33,715 bases of DNA from Desulfurococcales archaeon. Lineage in GTDB: Archaea; Thermoproteota; Thermoprotei_A; Sulfolobales; Acidilobaceae. Numbering within the stretch: the stretch's first letter is position 1; every line of letters starts with the position of its first letter. Of the stretch, positions 25,743 to 33,207 are shown in pieces. Position numbers and translations under genes: made by a program. The notes beneath the pieces were generated by a model. The model was not told the DNA's origin and did not search any database. It saw nothing but the letters and a program-made list of their open reading frames with translations. The stretch spans positions 1-33,715 of the forward strand of contig WAOQ01000046.1 in the NCBI GenBank assembly GCA_015521205.1. The letters run 5' to 3'.

Positions 25743-25795
25743 AATTTGGCCCCGATGAACGAGGGTGCAAGCAGGCGTTAGGTGGCCGGAGCAGG
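25743..25795 (+). other. GC-rich non-coding patch with CCCGATGAACG
   Basis: A GC-rich patch with no gene, 26 bases after a TATTTAT box (25714-25720) on the plus strand. It contains CCCGATGAACG, an 11-mer also found in the structured element upstream of sucC. GGCC repeats at both ends could pair. The fold is unclear, and it may be 3' flank of the PRTase gene rather than an RNA gene. Confidence 0.25.
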
Positions 25796-25801
25796 TAAAA
25801 A

Positions 25802-26548
25802 CTACATATTAAGCGTTAAGAGGGGCCTTATTTCTGGCACCCGTTCTCTCCACCTGGCTCCCAAGGCATAGACGACATAGCTGCAACATATCTTCATACC
25901 TGCTTTTTCCGCTATATCGTAAAGCGACTCTATTGTTCCACCGTCTATCGTTATGTCATCGAGAATCATTACCTTGGCTCCTCTGTATTCCTCTGAAAGG
26001 GGAATGTAATATTCTCGTAGACTGTCGTGTGAGCCGCCTAGCCCTGCTACGTATTTTTGCCATAAAATGTTTCTTCTGCGTTTCGCTATTATTAGCCTTG
26101 AACATGTCTGGTAGGAAAAGAACACTCCCAGGGGTATGCCACCGCTTTCTGGAACCATTACATAGTCTATATAATCGGGCTGTATTCCCTCCTCTTCGAG
26201 GTGTTTAATTAGGAGTAGAGAAACGAAAACTATGGCCTCTGGATCAGTGTTAAGTCGATATGCAGAAACTCCTCTTATACTTGTATCTAGGTAATCCCTG
26301 AGGACGTGGTGGATTAAGCTCTTTTTCTTGTATAGTTGCTCGATGTTATGGAGATGTTTATCGCTAGGAAGTACCTTTCCCGTTGCATATCGGGAAACCA
26401 GTGAGATCGGTATATTGGTCTCTTCGGAGATCCTCTGTAATGTGAAGTATCTTCTTAAAACTTGTAGAAATACGGTTGAACTAATTTTCCGCTCGTACAT
26501 TACTCTTTTATTAACGCACATACCACGTGGAGAGTGTGTCGCTCTCAA
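25802..26548 (-). CDS. HTH-phosphoribosyltransferase transcription regulator (GfcR/PurR-like)
   Basis: 248 residues. The N-terminal part (TLQRISEETNIPISLVSRYATGKVLPSDKHLHNIEQ) is an XRE-like helix-turn-helix. The C-terminal part is an orotate-type phosphoribosyltransferase fold with YVMVPESGGIPLGVFFSYQT and the PRPP loop KVMILDDITIDGGTIESL. Archaeal proteins of this build regulate transcription in response to PRPP-like effectors. TTG 26548 has GGTG seven bases upstream; inner ATGs at 26521 and 26500 are alternatives. The promoter overlaps a tandem TGCATATT repeat that could be its own operator. Confidence 0.82.
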   Translation of the reverse strand: MRATHSPRGMCVNKRVMYERKISSTVFLQVLRRYFTLQRISEETNIPISLVSRYATGKVLPSDKHLHNIEQLYKKKSLIHHVLRDYLDTSIRGVSAYRLNTDPEAIVFVSLLLIKHLEEEGIQPDYIDYVMVPESGGIPLGVFFSYQTCSRLIIAKRRRNILWQKYVAGLGGSHDSLREYYIPLSEEYRGAKVMILDDITIDGGTIESLYDIAEKAGMKICCSYVVYALGARWRERVPEIRPLLTLNM

Positions 26549-26605
26549 TTCCGTACACCTTTCCGTTGCTAGCTACCCGCCGTTGACATGATGGTTTCCT
26601 ATTTT

Positions 26606-26627
26606 TGCATATTCATGCATATTTAAA
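26606..26627 (-). promoter_or_regulatory. Tandem TGCATATT repeat overlapping a TATA box
   Basis: In plus-strand reading TGCATATT occurs at 26606-26613 and again at 26616-26623, 10 bases apart (one helical turn), running into TATTTAAA (26620-26627), the probable TATA box of the minus-strand regulator. Two sites on one face of the DNA at the core promoter are a typical repressor layout. Autoregulation is inference. Confidence 0.4.
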
Positions 26628-26739
26628 ATATACCCGCAAGATTTCTGTGAAGACATATGTTTTTACAGTATCAATACAATAATACACTGCGGGGGGTGAG
26701 CGAGGTTTTAAGAGCGTAGAGCCTCGTGGAGGCGGGGCG

Positions 26740-27159
26740 GTGACTAAAGAACCCACGCAGCGACCCCGCATATGTTTACAGGACGTAATGGAATATGACT
26801 GGGACGCTATCCAAGCGGAACTGTTGTCTTCAGGGGGATTCAGAGTATTACTACTCTTGGGTACCTATGGGGAAAGCTTCATTTTGGCGGCTGAGGCGGA
26901 ACCTATAGGATTCGGGGATTGTCTAGAGCCTCAAGTCTTCTACCTCGCATCGTGTAAAGAAACCGAACCCGTTGACGATAGAATATTATCGGTTGCCTCG
27001 ATAGCAGACAAGATAGAGTATAGGAAAGGATGTTTTTATATCATTTTTAATTTAAGAGGAACCAGAGAGCTGCTTCGTGTATACGAAATGGTTACCTCCA
27101 AGCTAGGAATAAAAACCGAGAGAACCATTCGAGGACACTGGGTTGTCGACGATGCCTAG
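26740..27159 (+). CDS. Unknown 139-residue protein co-transcribed with XPB
   Basis: GTG start with GGAGG eight bases ahead. I do not recognise the family. It begins with a polar, basic segment, then an alternating pattern: FRVLLLLGTYGESFILAAEAEP (two strands), a Cys-containing loop GDCLEPQVFYLASCKE, SVASIADKIEYRKGCFYIIFNL (helix and strands), and ELLRVYEMVTSKLGIKTERTIRGHWVVDD. It overlaps the XPB start by 8 bases, so the pair is probably translated together. It is much shorter than Bax1, the known archaeal XPB partner, and does not look like it. Confidence 0.7.
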   Translation: MTKEPTQRPRICLQDVMEYDWDAIQAELLSSGGFRVLLLLGTYGESFILAAEAEPIGFGDCLEPQVFYLASCKETEPVDDRILSVASIADKIEYRKGCFYIIFNLRGTRELLRVYEMVTSKLGIKTERTIRGHWVVDDA

Positions 27160-28762
27160 AATCGAATATAAGATCAGACGGTGGCTTAGCGAGGACGAGT
27201 TCAAATCATTACTCGAGTTCAGCGATTATCTAGGATACTATGATGGGTACAAGCATTTCGTTGTCAACCCGGAGAAGATGAGGAATGCTGGGTACAAATA
27301 CAAAGATGTTATCGCAAAACTTTCTGAGGTAGATGCGGAATTCACTACTACGTCAAGACGGGTTCTAGAAAAATTAGCCTCCAGCGAAGATCTGGCAATC
27401 GTAGAATACGACAGATTCGAGAACACCTTCATATTATCCTCAGATATATTATTGAAGCCATACCTAAAACAATTCCTCAATAAAATAAAATATTCGCGTG
27501 TGAGGAGAGGATATCTTGTTCCGCCATATCTGATATGGGATGTTGTAAACATTCTCCGCTCGTATGGGCTGTCCATCGAGGATAGAAGCAACATACTCCA
27601 GGTAAAAAAACTGCCACGCGAGATCACGTTCCTAGGTAAACTTCGCGATTATCAAGAAAAAGCGTTGGAGGCTTGGAGGAAGAACAAGAAAAGAGGAATA
27701 ATAGCCCTTCCAACGGGCGCGGGTAAAACCATCGTAGCAATAAAGGCTATGGCAGAAGCCAACGCCAGAACACTTATTGTAGTCTTCACAAAAGACCAGC
27801 TTCATCAATGGATCGATAAGATAAAAGAGTTTACTGACGCGGGCGACCTGGTCGGGGCATACTACTCTGACGAAAAAGATCTTGCTCCCATAACTGTAAC
27901 TACCTACCAAACAGCGTTCAAGAAAATCCAGCTTTTCGGTCCACGCTTCTATATGCTTATAATAGATGAAGCCCACCATTTGCCCGCAGATAAATTCCGT
28001 GTAATAGCAACCGGGTCGATAGCTCCTTATAGGATGGGTCTATCCGCTACTGTTGCACGCGATGATGGAAAACATGTTGAAATATTCCCGTTAATGGGAG
28101 GCGTGGTATACGCAAAGCGTGCCTCCGAACTAGTGGCTCAGGGTTATCTGGCTCCATATGTTATAAGAAGAGTCTATGTGGATCTTGAGCCCGAGGAAAG
28201 GAAGAAGTACGACCAGCTACGCAAGCGATATCATGCCCTCGCTATGGGAAGAAAGTTCAATGAACTACTAGAACTTGCCCAGCGCGGAGATCCAAAAGCC
28301 ATAGAAGCTGTGCGTGTAAATGCACAGATGAGGAAAATTATAGCAGAATCCGAAGCTAAGATAAAGAAAATAAAACAATTAATAGAAAACGAGTTGAAGA
28401 AAGGTTCAAAGATACTTGTTTTTACCCAGTATAAAAGTCAAGCAGAAATGATAGCGAAGGAGACAGGAGCGCTTTTACTCCATGGAGGCATAGACTCCAA
28501 GACGAGAAAACGTGTGCTAGAAAAGTTCCGCCGGATGAAGTCCGGGGCACTAGTGGTTACTACTCTTGGGGATGAAGGTTTAGACTTACCTGATGTAAAC
28601 GTTGGCATATTAGCTTCCGGTACCGGTTCACAGAGACAATACATTCAACGGCTCGGGCGCCTCGTAAGGCCCAGAGACAACAAGACTGCTATACTCTATG
28701 AGGTTATACTCAGAAAGACGAGTGAGGAATTGCAAGCTAGAAAGAGAAGAAGATGGGTTTAG
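27152..28762 (+). CDS. xpb: XPB-type superfamily 2 DNA helicase
   Basis: 536 residues. The N-terminal about 150 residues form the damage-recognition-like region. The helicase core shows RDYQEKALEAW (Q-like), ALPTGAGKTIVAIKAM (motif I), LIIDEAHHLPADKF (motif II, DEAH), GLSATVARDDGKH (motif III with the RED-like element), ILVFTQYKSQAEMIA, TTLGDEGLDLPDVNVGI (motif V) and QRQYIQRLGRLVRP (motif VI). A basic insert of about 60 residues between the RecA lobes (KRYHALAMGRKFNELLELAQRGD) fits the thumb. XPB opens DNA in repair and transcription. ATG 27152 is preferred to the TTG at 27143. Confidence 0.93.
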   Translation: MPRIEYKIRRWLSEDEFKSLLEFSDYLGYYDGYKHFVVNPEKMRNAGYKYKDVIAKLSEVDAEFTTTSRRVLEKLASSEDLAIVEYDRFENTFILSSDILLKPYLKQFLNKIKYSRVRRGYLVPPYLIWDVVNILRSYGLSIEDRSNILQVKKLPREITFLGKLRDYQEKALEAWRKNKKRGIIALPTGAGKTIVAIKAMAEANARTLIVVFTKDQLHQWIDKIKEFTDAGDLVGAYYSDEKDLAPITVTTYQTAFKKIQLFGPRFYMLIIDEAHHLPADKFRVIATGSIAPYRMGLSATVARDDGKHVEIFPLMGGVVYAKRASELVAQGYLAPYVIRRVYVDLEPEERKKYDQLRKRYHALAMGRKFNELLELAQRGDPKAIEAVRVNAQMRKIIAESEAKIKKIKQLIENELKKGSKILVFTQYKSQAEMIAKETGALLLHGGIDSKTRKRVLEKFRRMKSGALVVTTLGDEGLDLPDVNVGILASGTGSQRQYIQRLGRLVRPRDNKTAILYEVILRKTSEELQARKRRRWV

Positions 28763-28776
28763 ATACTTAGTCGAGT

Positions 28777-29655
28777 CTACTTTTTCAGAACTTCCTTGAG
28801 TAGAGCGGGTATTTCCATCGGTGTACGGGCCACTTTGACACCGACGCTTTCAAGTGCTTTAACCTTGCCTTCAGCTGTCCCTGTTCCCATCATGATTATT
28901 GCTCCAGCGTGTCCCATTCTTTTGCCCGGTGGAGCGGTCCTCCCAGCTATGAATGCTACTGCTGGCTTTGTTATCTTGCCTTCCTCTATCATTTTCGCTG
29001 CACGTTCCTCCATGTCTCCCCCGATTTCTCCTACTAACACTATAGCCTCCGTTTCAGGATCGTCTTCGAACATTTGTAATGCTTCTACGAAGGATGTACC
29101 CACTACCGGATCGCCTCCTATACCAACTGCTGTAGTTTGACCTATTCCTGCCTTTGTCATGGCATACGCGATCTCGTAGGTCAGTGTACCGCTCCTGGAC
29201 ACTATGCCCACGTTGCCTGGCATGAATATATGGCCTGGCATTATGCCTACCTTGGCTTTACCTGGGCTTATAACGCCTGGACAGTTAGGTCCTATTATCG
29301 TAACTCCCTTGCTTTTAGCATAGTTTACGAATCTTAAAGCATCGTGTACTGGTATTCCCTCTGTTATCACCACGATTGTCTTTATTCCAGCGTCTATGGC
29401 CTCATATACCGCGTCTGCCGCGAATCGGGCTGGGACGAATATTATTGACGTGTTTGCCTCGGGATGTGCTTTAACAGCTTCTTCGACACTGTCATACACT
29501 GGAATACCATGTACCTCCTGTCCTCCCTTGCCGGGTGTAACCCCAGCTACTATCTTTGTACCGTATTCTTTCATGAGCTTTGTATGGAAACTTCCTTCAC
29601 GACCTGTTATACCTTGGACGATGAGCCTTGTCTTTTCATCAACAATTATAGCCAC
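28777..29655 (-). CDS. sucD: Succinate-CoA ligase alpha subunit
   Basis: Forms succinyl-CoA or regenerates NTP from it, with SucC. 292 residues: [33 protein letters not shown] (CoA-binding Rossmann part), [35 protein letters not shown], and [16 protein letters not shown] with the phosphorylated His. The GTG start at 29655 has AGGAGGTG seven bases ahead and lies 24 bases after sucC, so the two form an operon. Confidence 0.97.
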   Translation of the reverse strand: MAIIVDEKTRLIVQGITGREGSFHTKLMKEYGTKIVAGVTPGKGGQEVHGIPVYDSVEEAVKAHPEANTSIIFVPARFAADAVYEAIDAGIKTIVVITEGIPVHDALRFVNYAKSKGVTIIGPNCPGVISPGKAKVGIMPGHIFMPGNVGIVSRSGTLTYEIAYAMTKAGIGQTTAVGIGGDPVVGTSFVEALQMFEDDPETEAIVLVGEIGGDMEERAAKMIEEGKITKPAVAFIAGRTAPPGKRMGHAGAIIMMGTGTAEGKVKALESVGVKVARTPMEIPALLKEVLKK

Positions 29656-29679
29656 TACTTTTCACCTCCTAGACCACGA

Positions 29680-30810
29680 TTAGAGAGAAATCACCTTTTT
29701 GACGGCTTCTACGGGATCCGTATAGGCTGTTAACCCGTTTTCCTCGAGTATAGATCGCCCTTCTTCCTCGTTGGTTCCTGAGAGGCGGACTACTAAAGGT
29801 TTCTTTAGACCTAGTTCTTCGATTGCGGCCACTATGCCTCTTGCCACCTCATCTCCCCTTGTTATTCCGCCAAATATGTTCATAAAGATCTTCTTAATCC
29901 TAGGGTGTTCCATGAGGAATCCCACGGCTTTCTTAACTAGGTCTTTGCTAGCGCCCCCTCCGATATCGAGGAAATTGGCTGGTTTGCCGCCGTGGAGATA
30001 GACTAGATCCATGGTAGTCATGGTAAGGCCGGCGCCGTTTCCTATTATGCCTATATCACCGTCTAGTTCTACAAATGCCAATCCCATCCTTCTGGCTTTC
30101 ACTTCCCATTCTGTATATTCCCCCGTAACTTCGATGTCCTTTTCAAACTCCTTATGCCTGTAGAGACTGTTATCATCGACAATTATCCTCGCGTCAAGAG
30201 GGATTACTTTATCTCCTGTCACGCCAAGCGGATTAGATTCCACGAGGTCTGCATCATACTTCTCAAAAACCTTATAGAGCACCTGTAGAAACGCTGCGAA
30301 TGAATTTAGAAGACGTCCTTGGAGTCCTATAGACCGGCCTATTTTCCTGGCCTCAAATGCCCTGAGGCCTATGAAGGGGTCAACGTGGTATCTTACAATA
30401 CTTTCTGGCTTCTCGCGGGCTATTTCCTCTATATCCATACCTCCATATTGGGATGCCAATATGACTGGTTTCCTCTCGCTTCTATCGATTATTATTGCTG
30501 CATAGAGTTCTTTTTCGTGTGGTATTGCTTCTTCGATTAACAGGTATCGGGGGAACAGTCCTTTTATTGGTTTGTTGAACAGTTCTTCGACCAACCGGAC
30601 TACGTCGTCCCAGGTCTTAGCCATTTTTATACCGCCAGCCTTGCCTCTCCCAGCGACCAGAACTTGGCTTTTTACAACGACTGGAGGCTTAAGCCCTGCT
30701 TCTTTCATTTTCCTTACAGGATCATCCTTTTTTTCGAGAAGAACAGACCGTGGCACAGGAAATCCCAGTTCTTTAATTATTCTTTTAGCCTCGAATTCGA
30801 ATAGCTTCAA
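29680..30810 (-). CDS. sucC: Succinate-CoA ligase beta subunit
   Basis: 376 residues with an N-terminal ATP-grasp domain (KLFEFEAKRIIKELGFPVP, VVVKSQVLVAGRGKAGGIKMA) and a C-terminal CoA-ligase lobe (GNGAGLTMTTMDLVYLHGGKPANFLDIGGGA, FMNIFGGITRGDEVARGI). TTG start at 30810 with GGAGGTG eight bases upstream. The minus strand has TTTTATAC at 30908-30915, predicting a start near 30885 and a leader of about 75 bases. A separate structured element lies further upstream. Confidence 0.96.
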   Translation of the reverse strand: MKLFEFEAKRIIKELGFPVPRSVLLEKKDDPVRKMKEAGLKPPVVVKSQVLVAGRGKAGGIKMAKTWDDVVRLVEELFNKPIKGLFPRYLLIEEAIPHEKELYAAIIIDRSERKPVILASQYGGMDIEEIAREKPESIVRYHVDPFIGLRAFEARKIGRSIGLQGRLLNSFAAFLQVLYKVFEKYDADLVESNPLGVTGDKVIPLDARIIVDDNSLYRHKEFEKDIEVTGEYTEWEVKARRMGLAFVELDGDIGIIGNGAGLTMTTMDLVYLHGGKPANFLDIGGGASKDLVKKAVGFLMEHPRIKKIFMNIFGGITRGDEVARGIVAAIEELGLKKPLVVRLSGTNEEEGRSILEENGLTAYTDPVEAVKKVISL

Positions 30811-30907
30811 TATTATACACCTCCCGGGTAGCAGTCAAGACCATCGTCTACCTAGCCTTGAACGACTCCCTTGGGTTTCCTCCATGAATTATCGCCGGAA
30901 GAATGAG

Positions 30908-30915
30908 TATAAAAG
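30908..30915 (-). promoter_or_regulatory. Candidate TATA box for sucCD
   Basis: The minus strand reads CTTTTATAC. The predicted start is about 75 bases before the sucC TTG. It lies directly after the 3' arm of the structured element at 30924-31017, so the same T-rich run could also end that upstream RNA. Confidence 0.45.
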
Positions 30916-30923
30916 GTTAGGCG

Positions 30924-31017
30924 GATACCCGGACAGCCCTTCACAGCCAGCCTGGTTTCACATCACCCTTAGGAGAGTCATCCCTTACAGGGGCGTTCAT
31001 CGGGCTACCCGGGTATC
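30924..31017 (-). ncRNA. Candidate structured RNA upstream of sucC
   Basis: About 94 bases closed by a perfect 9-bp stem GATACCCGG/CCGGGTATC, a 3-by-3 internal loop, then GCCC/GGGC. Past that stem the minus strand has GATGA on one side and GTGA on the other, a K-turn-like set, followed by CCCT-GUA-AGGG type pairings inside. Unpaired segments are purine-rich on the minus strand (GATGAA, TGTAA, GATGTGAAA), which argues for that strand being the transcript. The segment contains no gene. TATA spacing is ambiguous (AAATATGG near 31031-31038 is about 18 bases from the stem). It may be a free RNA or an upstream part of the sucC leader. Confidence 0.5.
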
Positions 31018-31085
31018 TATGTTACATAAACCATATTTGCTCGAAGATGAATCTTACGTAAACATTTAGAATCCGTTTTACCGTC

Positions 31086-31694
31086 TTGGTAGTTGATGAT
31101 GTGGTGAAGGATTTGTCCAGGGTAAGACGGGGACAGCAAGTGTTGCCTATAGAGGATATTCTGGCAAAACCTGTGGAGATAGCCTCAAAGATACTTGATA
31201 TCACAAAAAATCATTGTTCGATAGAAATCGTGCAGAGGCCTGGAAAAATATTTGTAGAGAACATAATGACCGGGGATACTTACACAGTAGTAGTAGGGCG
31301 GGGTTCTATAGTCTTACCTGATAAGTGTCTCTTGGACTTCCCCGAGGTGTATTTGGTTGCTAGAGACGAGTGGCTTGATACTTGCAAGATCGACAAGGTC
31401 GGTTATTTTGGTGTAACAACTGGAAAGTCGGAAGGCATTGTTGATGGTGTGATGACGTCTTTTACCCTAAAGATGATATATCCTATGACTGTTAATGGTT
31501 TCCGTGCTGGTCGCGTCCAGTATCTGGGTTTACAGAGGGGAGACGAGGTTATACTGGGGATCGACTGTAAGCCTGAGATACCCCTCATAGTTTACCGTGG
31601 AAACGAACTTATAGTATCGAATAGTCTTTCCTGGTTGATACCATTGTTACAGCTGGAATCACGGTGCAGTCATTATAAGTTCCTGTCAACATAA
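31086..31694 (+). CDS. Unknown 202-residue protein
   Basis: I do not recognise the family. It is strand-rich with no membrane helix: CSIEIVQRPGKIFVENIMTGDTYTVVVGRGSIVLPD, then EVYLVARDEWLDTCKIDKVGYFGVTTGKSEGIVDGVMTSF, and GFRAGRVQYLGLQRGDEVILGIDCK near the C-terminus, suggesting two similar beta domains. The ORF-track start is TTG 31086 without an SD; GTG 31101 is possible. The gene is followed by a hairpin-rich leader and a winged-helix gene. Confidence 0.6.
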   Translation: MVVDDVVKDLSRVRRGQQVLPIEDILAKPVEIASKILDITKNHCSIEIVQRPGKIFVENIMTGDTYTVVVGRGSIVLPDKCLLDFPEVYLVARDEWLDTCKIDKVGYFGVTTGKSEGIVDGVMTSFTLKMIYPMTVNGFRAGRVQYLGLQRGDEVILGIDCKPEIPLIVYRGNELIVSNSLSWLIPLLQLESRCSHYKFLST

Positions 31695-31701
31695 TAGGTA
31701 G

Positions 31702-31784
31702 TATAGGGGGATGACCTAGCTACCCTATATTGAACCACCCTTAAAGGGGTGGATGGCAGAAACCGACCTCGGGGACCCCCGGTT
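31702..31784 (+). promoter_or_regulatory. Hairpin-rich leader of the winged-helix gene
   Basis: Three successive inverted repeats: TATAGGG/CCCTATA (31702-31729), CCACCC/GGGTGG (31735-31752), and AACCG/CGGTT around a GGGG-CCCC core (31761-31784). TTATAA at 31673-31678, inside the end of the previous gene, is centred 26 bases before 31702, so the transcript should start at the foot of the first hairpin. The leader ends at an AGGGG SD and ATG 31806. A regulatory leader, or a small RNA processed from it, is inferred. Confidence 0.45.
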
Positions 31785-31805
31785 AACTGTCGTGGCAGGG
31801 GAAAA

Positions 31806-32099
31806 ATGATGGTGCTGTGGCCCGACAAGAGGGAATTGACGGCATTTATTATATTGGCCTCGAAAACGGGGAAGACTCTAAATTTGGGCGAAGCACAAGA
31901 TATCCTGGCTAAAGAACTGTGCATTTCTAGGCGTGTCGCACGTTCTATCCTGAAAAAGCTGAGAAATCTAGGTCTGGCAAGGATAAAGTTGTTAAAAGAA
32001 GAAGTTCAAGTAGAACTACTTGACCTCGAGGAAGGAATGAAGATGTTAGCCGAAAGGTATGCTACTGAACGACGTTTAAGACACAATTGTAATGTTTAA
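31806..32099 (+). CDS. Winged-helix DNA-binding protein
   Basis: 97 residues. RELTAFIILASKTGKTLNLGEAQDILAKELCISRRVARSILKKLRNLGLARIKLLKEEVQVELLDL forms a winged helix-turn-helix: three helices with SRRVARSILKKL as the recognition helix, then a two-stranded wing. The start MMVLWPDKREL at ATG 31806 has AGGGG five bases ahead; the longer ORF-track start at 31749 lies in the hairpin leader and is rejected. Target unknown. A C/D sRNA follows 12 bases after the stop. Confidence 0.78.
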   Translation: MMVLWPDKRELTAFIILASKTGKTLNLGEAQDILAKELCISRRVARSILKKLRNLGLARIKLLKEEVQVELLDLEEGMKMLAERYATERRLRHNCNV

Positions 32100-32110
32100 C
32101 GCACTAAATG

Positions 32111-32179
32111 GTGCGGGATGATGAAGGCTGTACTCGGAGACGCTATGAGTATGATCTTGCCTTTAAGTTCTGACCGCAC
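32111..32179 (+). ncRNA. C/D box guide sRNA, predicted 16S rRNA target
   Basis: C box ATGATGA at 32118-32124, D box CTGA at 32170-32173, and a terminal stem GTGCGG/CCGCAC enclosing both, about 69 bases, the normal size. Inner boxes are degenerate: CGGA (32135-32138) for D' and an ATGA-type C' near 32145. The guide before the D box, CCTTTAAGTT, is complementary over 10 bases to AACUUAAAGG, a universally conserved archaeal 16S segment (E. coli 908-917). The N+5 rule puts 2'-O-methylation at U912. The D' guide target is not identified. Confidence 0.85.
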
Positions 32180-32216
32180 ATAATTAGTTACTCAATAATG
32201 TTGGAGGTGTTTTGCG

Positions 32217-33191
32217 ATGAGGCTTCGGCTTCCAAAGACCAAGGAATTGGAAGGGAAAACATTTGATACTGTTATTATAGGTGGGGGACCGGCCGGTTTT
32301 TCTGCTGCGATATACACGAGCAGGTTTCTAATGAGTAGCTTAGTCATAGCAGAGAATGTCGGGGGACAACTTACTTTGACCGACAAGGTGGATGACTACC
32401 CAGGAACTCTTGAGGTCCCAGCAGCAGATCTTGTTAGAAATTTCAAAAAGCATGCAGAAATGTTTGGTACTAGGGTTCACTGGGGTGACAGAGTAGAAAC
32501 CTTCAAGCGTTTAGAGGATGGTAGGTATGAAATACTTACCCGGCGTGGACTGAAACTTTACGGGAGAACCGTGATTGTTGCTATAGGTTCAAAAAGACGA
32601 AAGCTAGGTGTTCCTGGTGAAAGAGAATTCGCCGGTCGTGGAGTTAGTTACTGTAGCGTATGCGATGCACCATTCTTTGCCGGTAAAGAAGCAGTTGTAG
32701 TTGTGGGAGGAGGAGACGCTGCCTTTGAAGGGGCTCTCATGTTGTCTGGTTATGTGAAAAAGGTGTACCTTGTACATAGAAGAAAACAGTTTCGTGCAAA
32801 GCCCTTCTACGTTGAAAAGGTTCTCACACTGCCTAATGTTGAGATACTAGTAGATACTGTTGTAGAGGAGATCCGGGGTGAAAAGACCGTTAACGAAGTA
32901 GTAGTGAAAAATAAGATTACTGGCGAAAAGAAAGCGCTAAAAGTTGATGGTGTTTTCATTGAGATAGGTTTCGAGCCCGACATAGAATGGGCTAGAAAGA
33001 ATGGATTGAATACCGATGAAAGAGGATATATCGTAGTTGATGAGTGGATGAGGACAAACTTGCCGGGAGTTTTCGCTGCGGGAGACTGTACAACAATGTG
33101 GCTTGGATTCCGCCAAGTTGTCACTGCTGCGGCTATGGGTGCTGTAGCTGCTTACTCGGCATTCAACTATCTGGCAGAACATGGTGGCTAG
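32217..33191 (+). CDS. trxB: Thioredoxin reductase (FAD, NADPH-type)
   Basis: 324 residues. FDTVIIGGGPAGFSAAIYTSR binds FAD; CSVCDAPFF holds the redox CxxC pair; VVVGGGDAAFEGALML and VHRRKQFRA form the NADPH site; GVFAAGDCTTM closes the FAD domain. GGAGGTG precedes ATG 32217. Keeps thioredoxin or a glutaredoxin-like protein reduced. There is a 17-residue N-terminal lead before the first beta strand. Confidence 0.95.
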   Translation: MRLRLPKTKELEGKTFDTVIIGGGPAGFSAAIYTSRFLMSSLVIAENVGGQLTLTDKVDDYPGTLEVPAADLVRNFKKHAEMFGTRVHWGDRVETFKRLEDGRYEILTRRGLKLYGRTVIVAIGSKRRKLGVPGEREFAGRGVSYCSVCDAPFFAGKEAVVVVGGGDAAFEGALMLSGYVKKVYLVHRRKQFRAKPFYVEKVLTLPNVEILVDTVVEEIRGEKTVNEVVVKNKITGEKKALKVDGVFIEIGFEPDIEWARKNGLNTDERGYIVVDEWMRTNLPGVFAAGDCTTMWLGFRQVVTAAAMGAVAAYSAFNYLAEHGG

Positions 33192-33207
33192 TTGACTATT
33201 TTGATGT

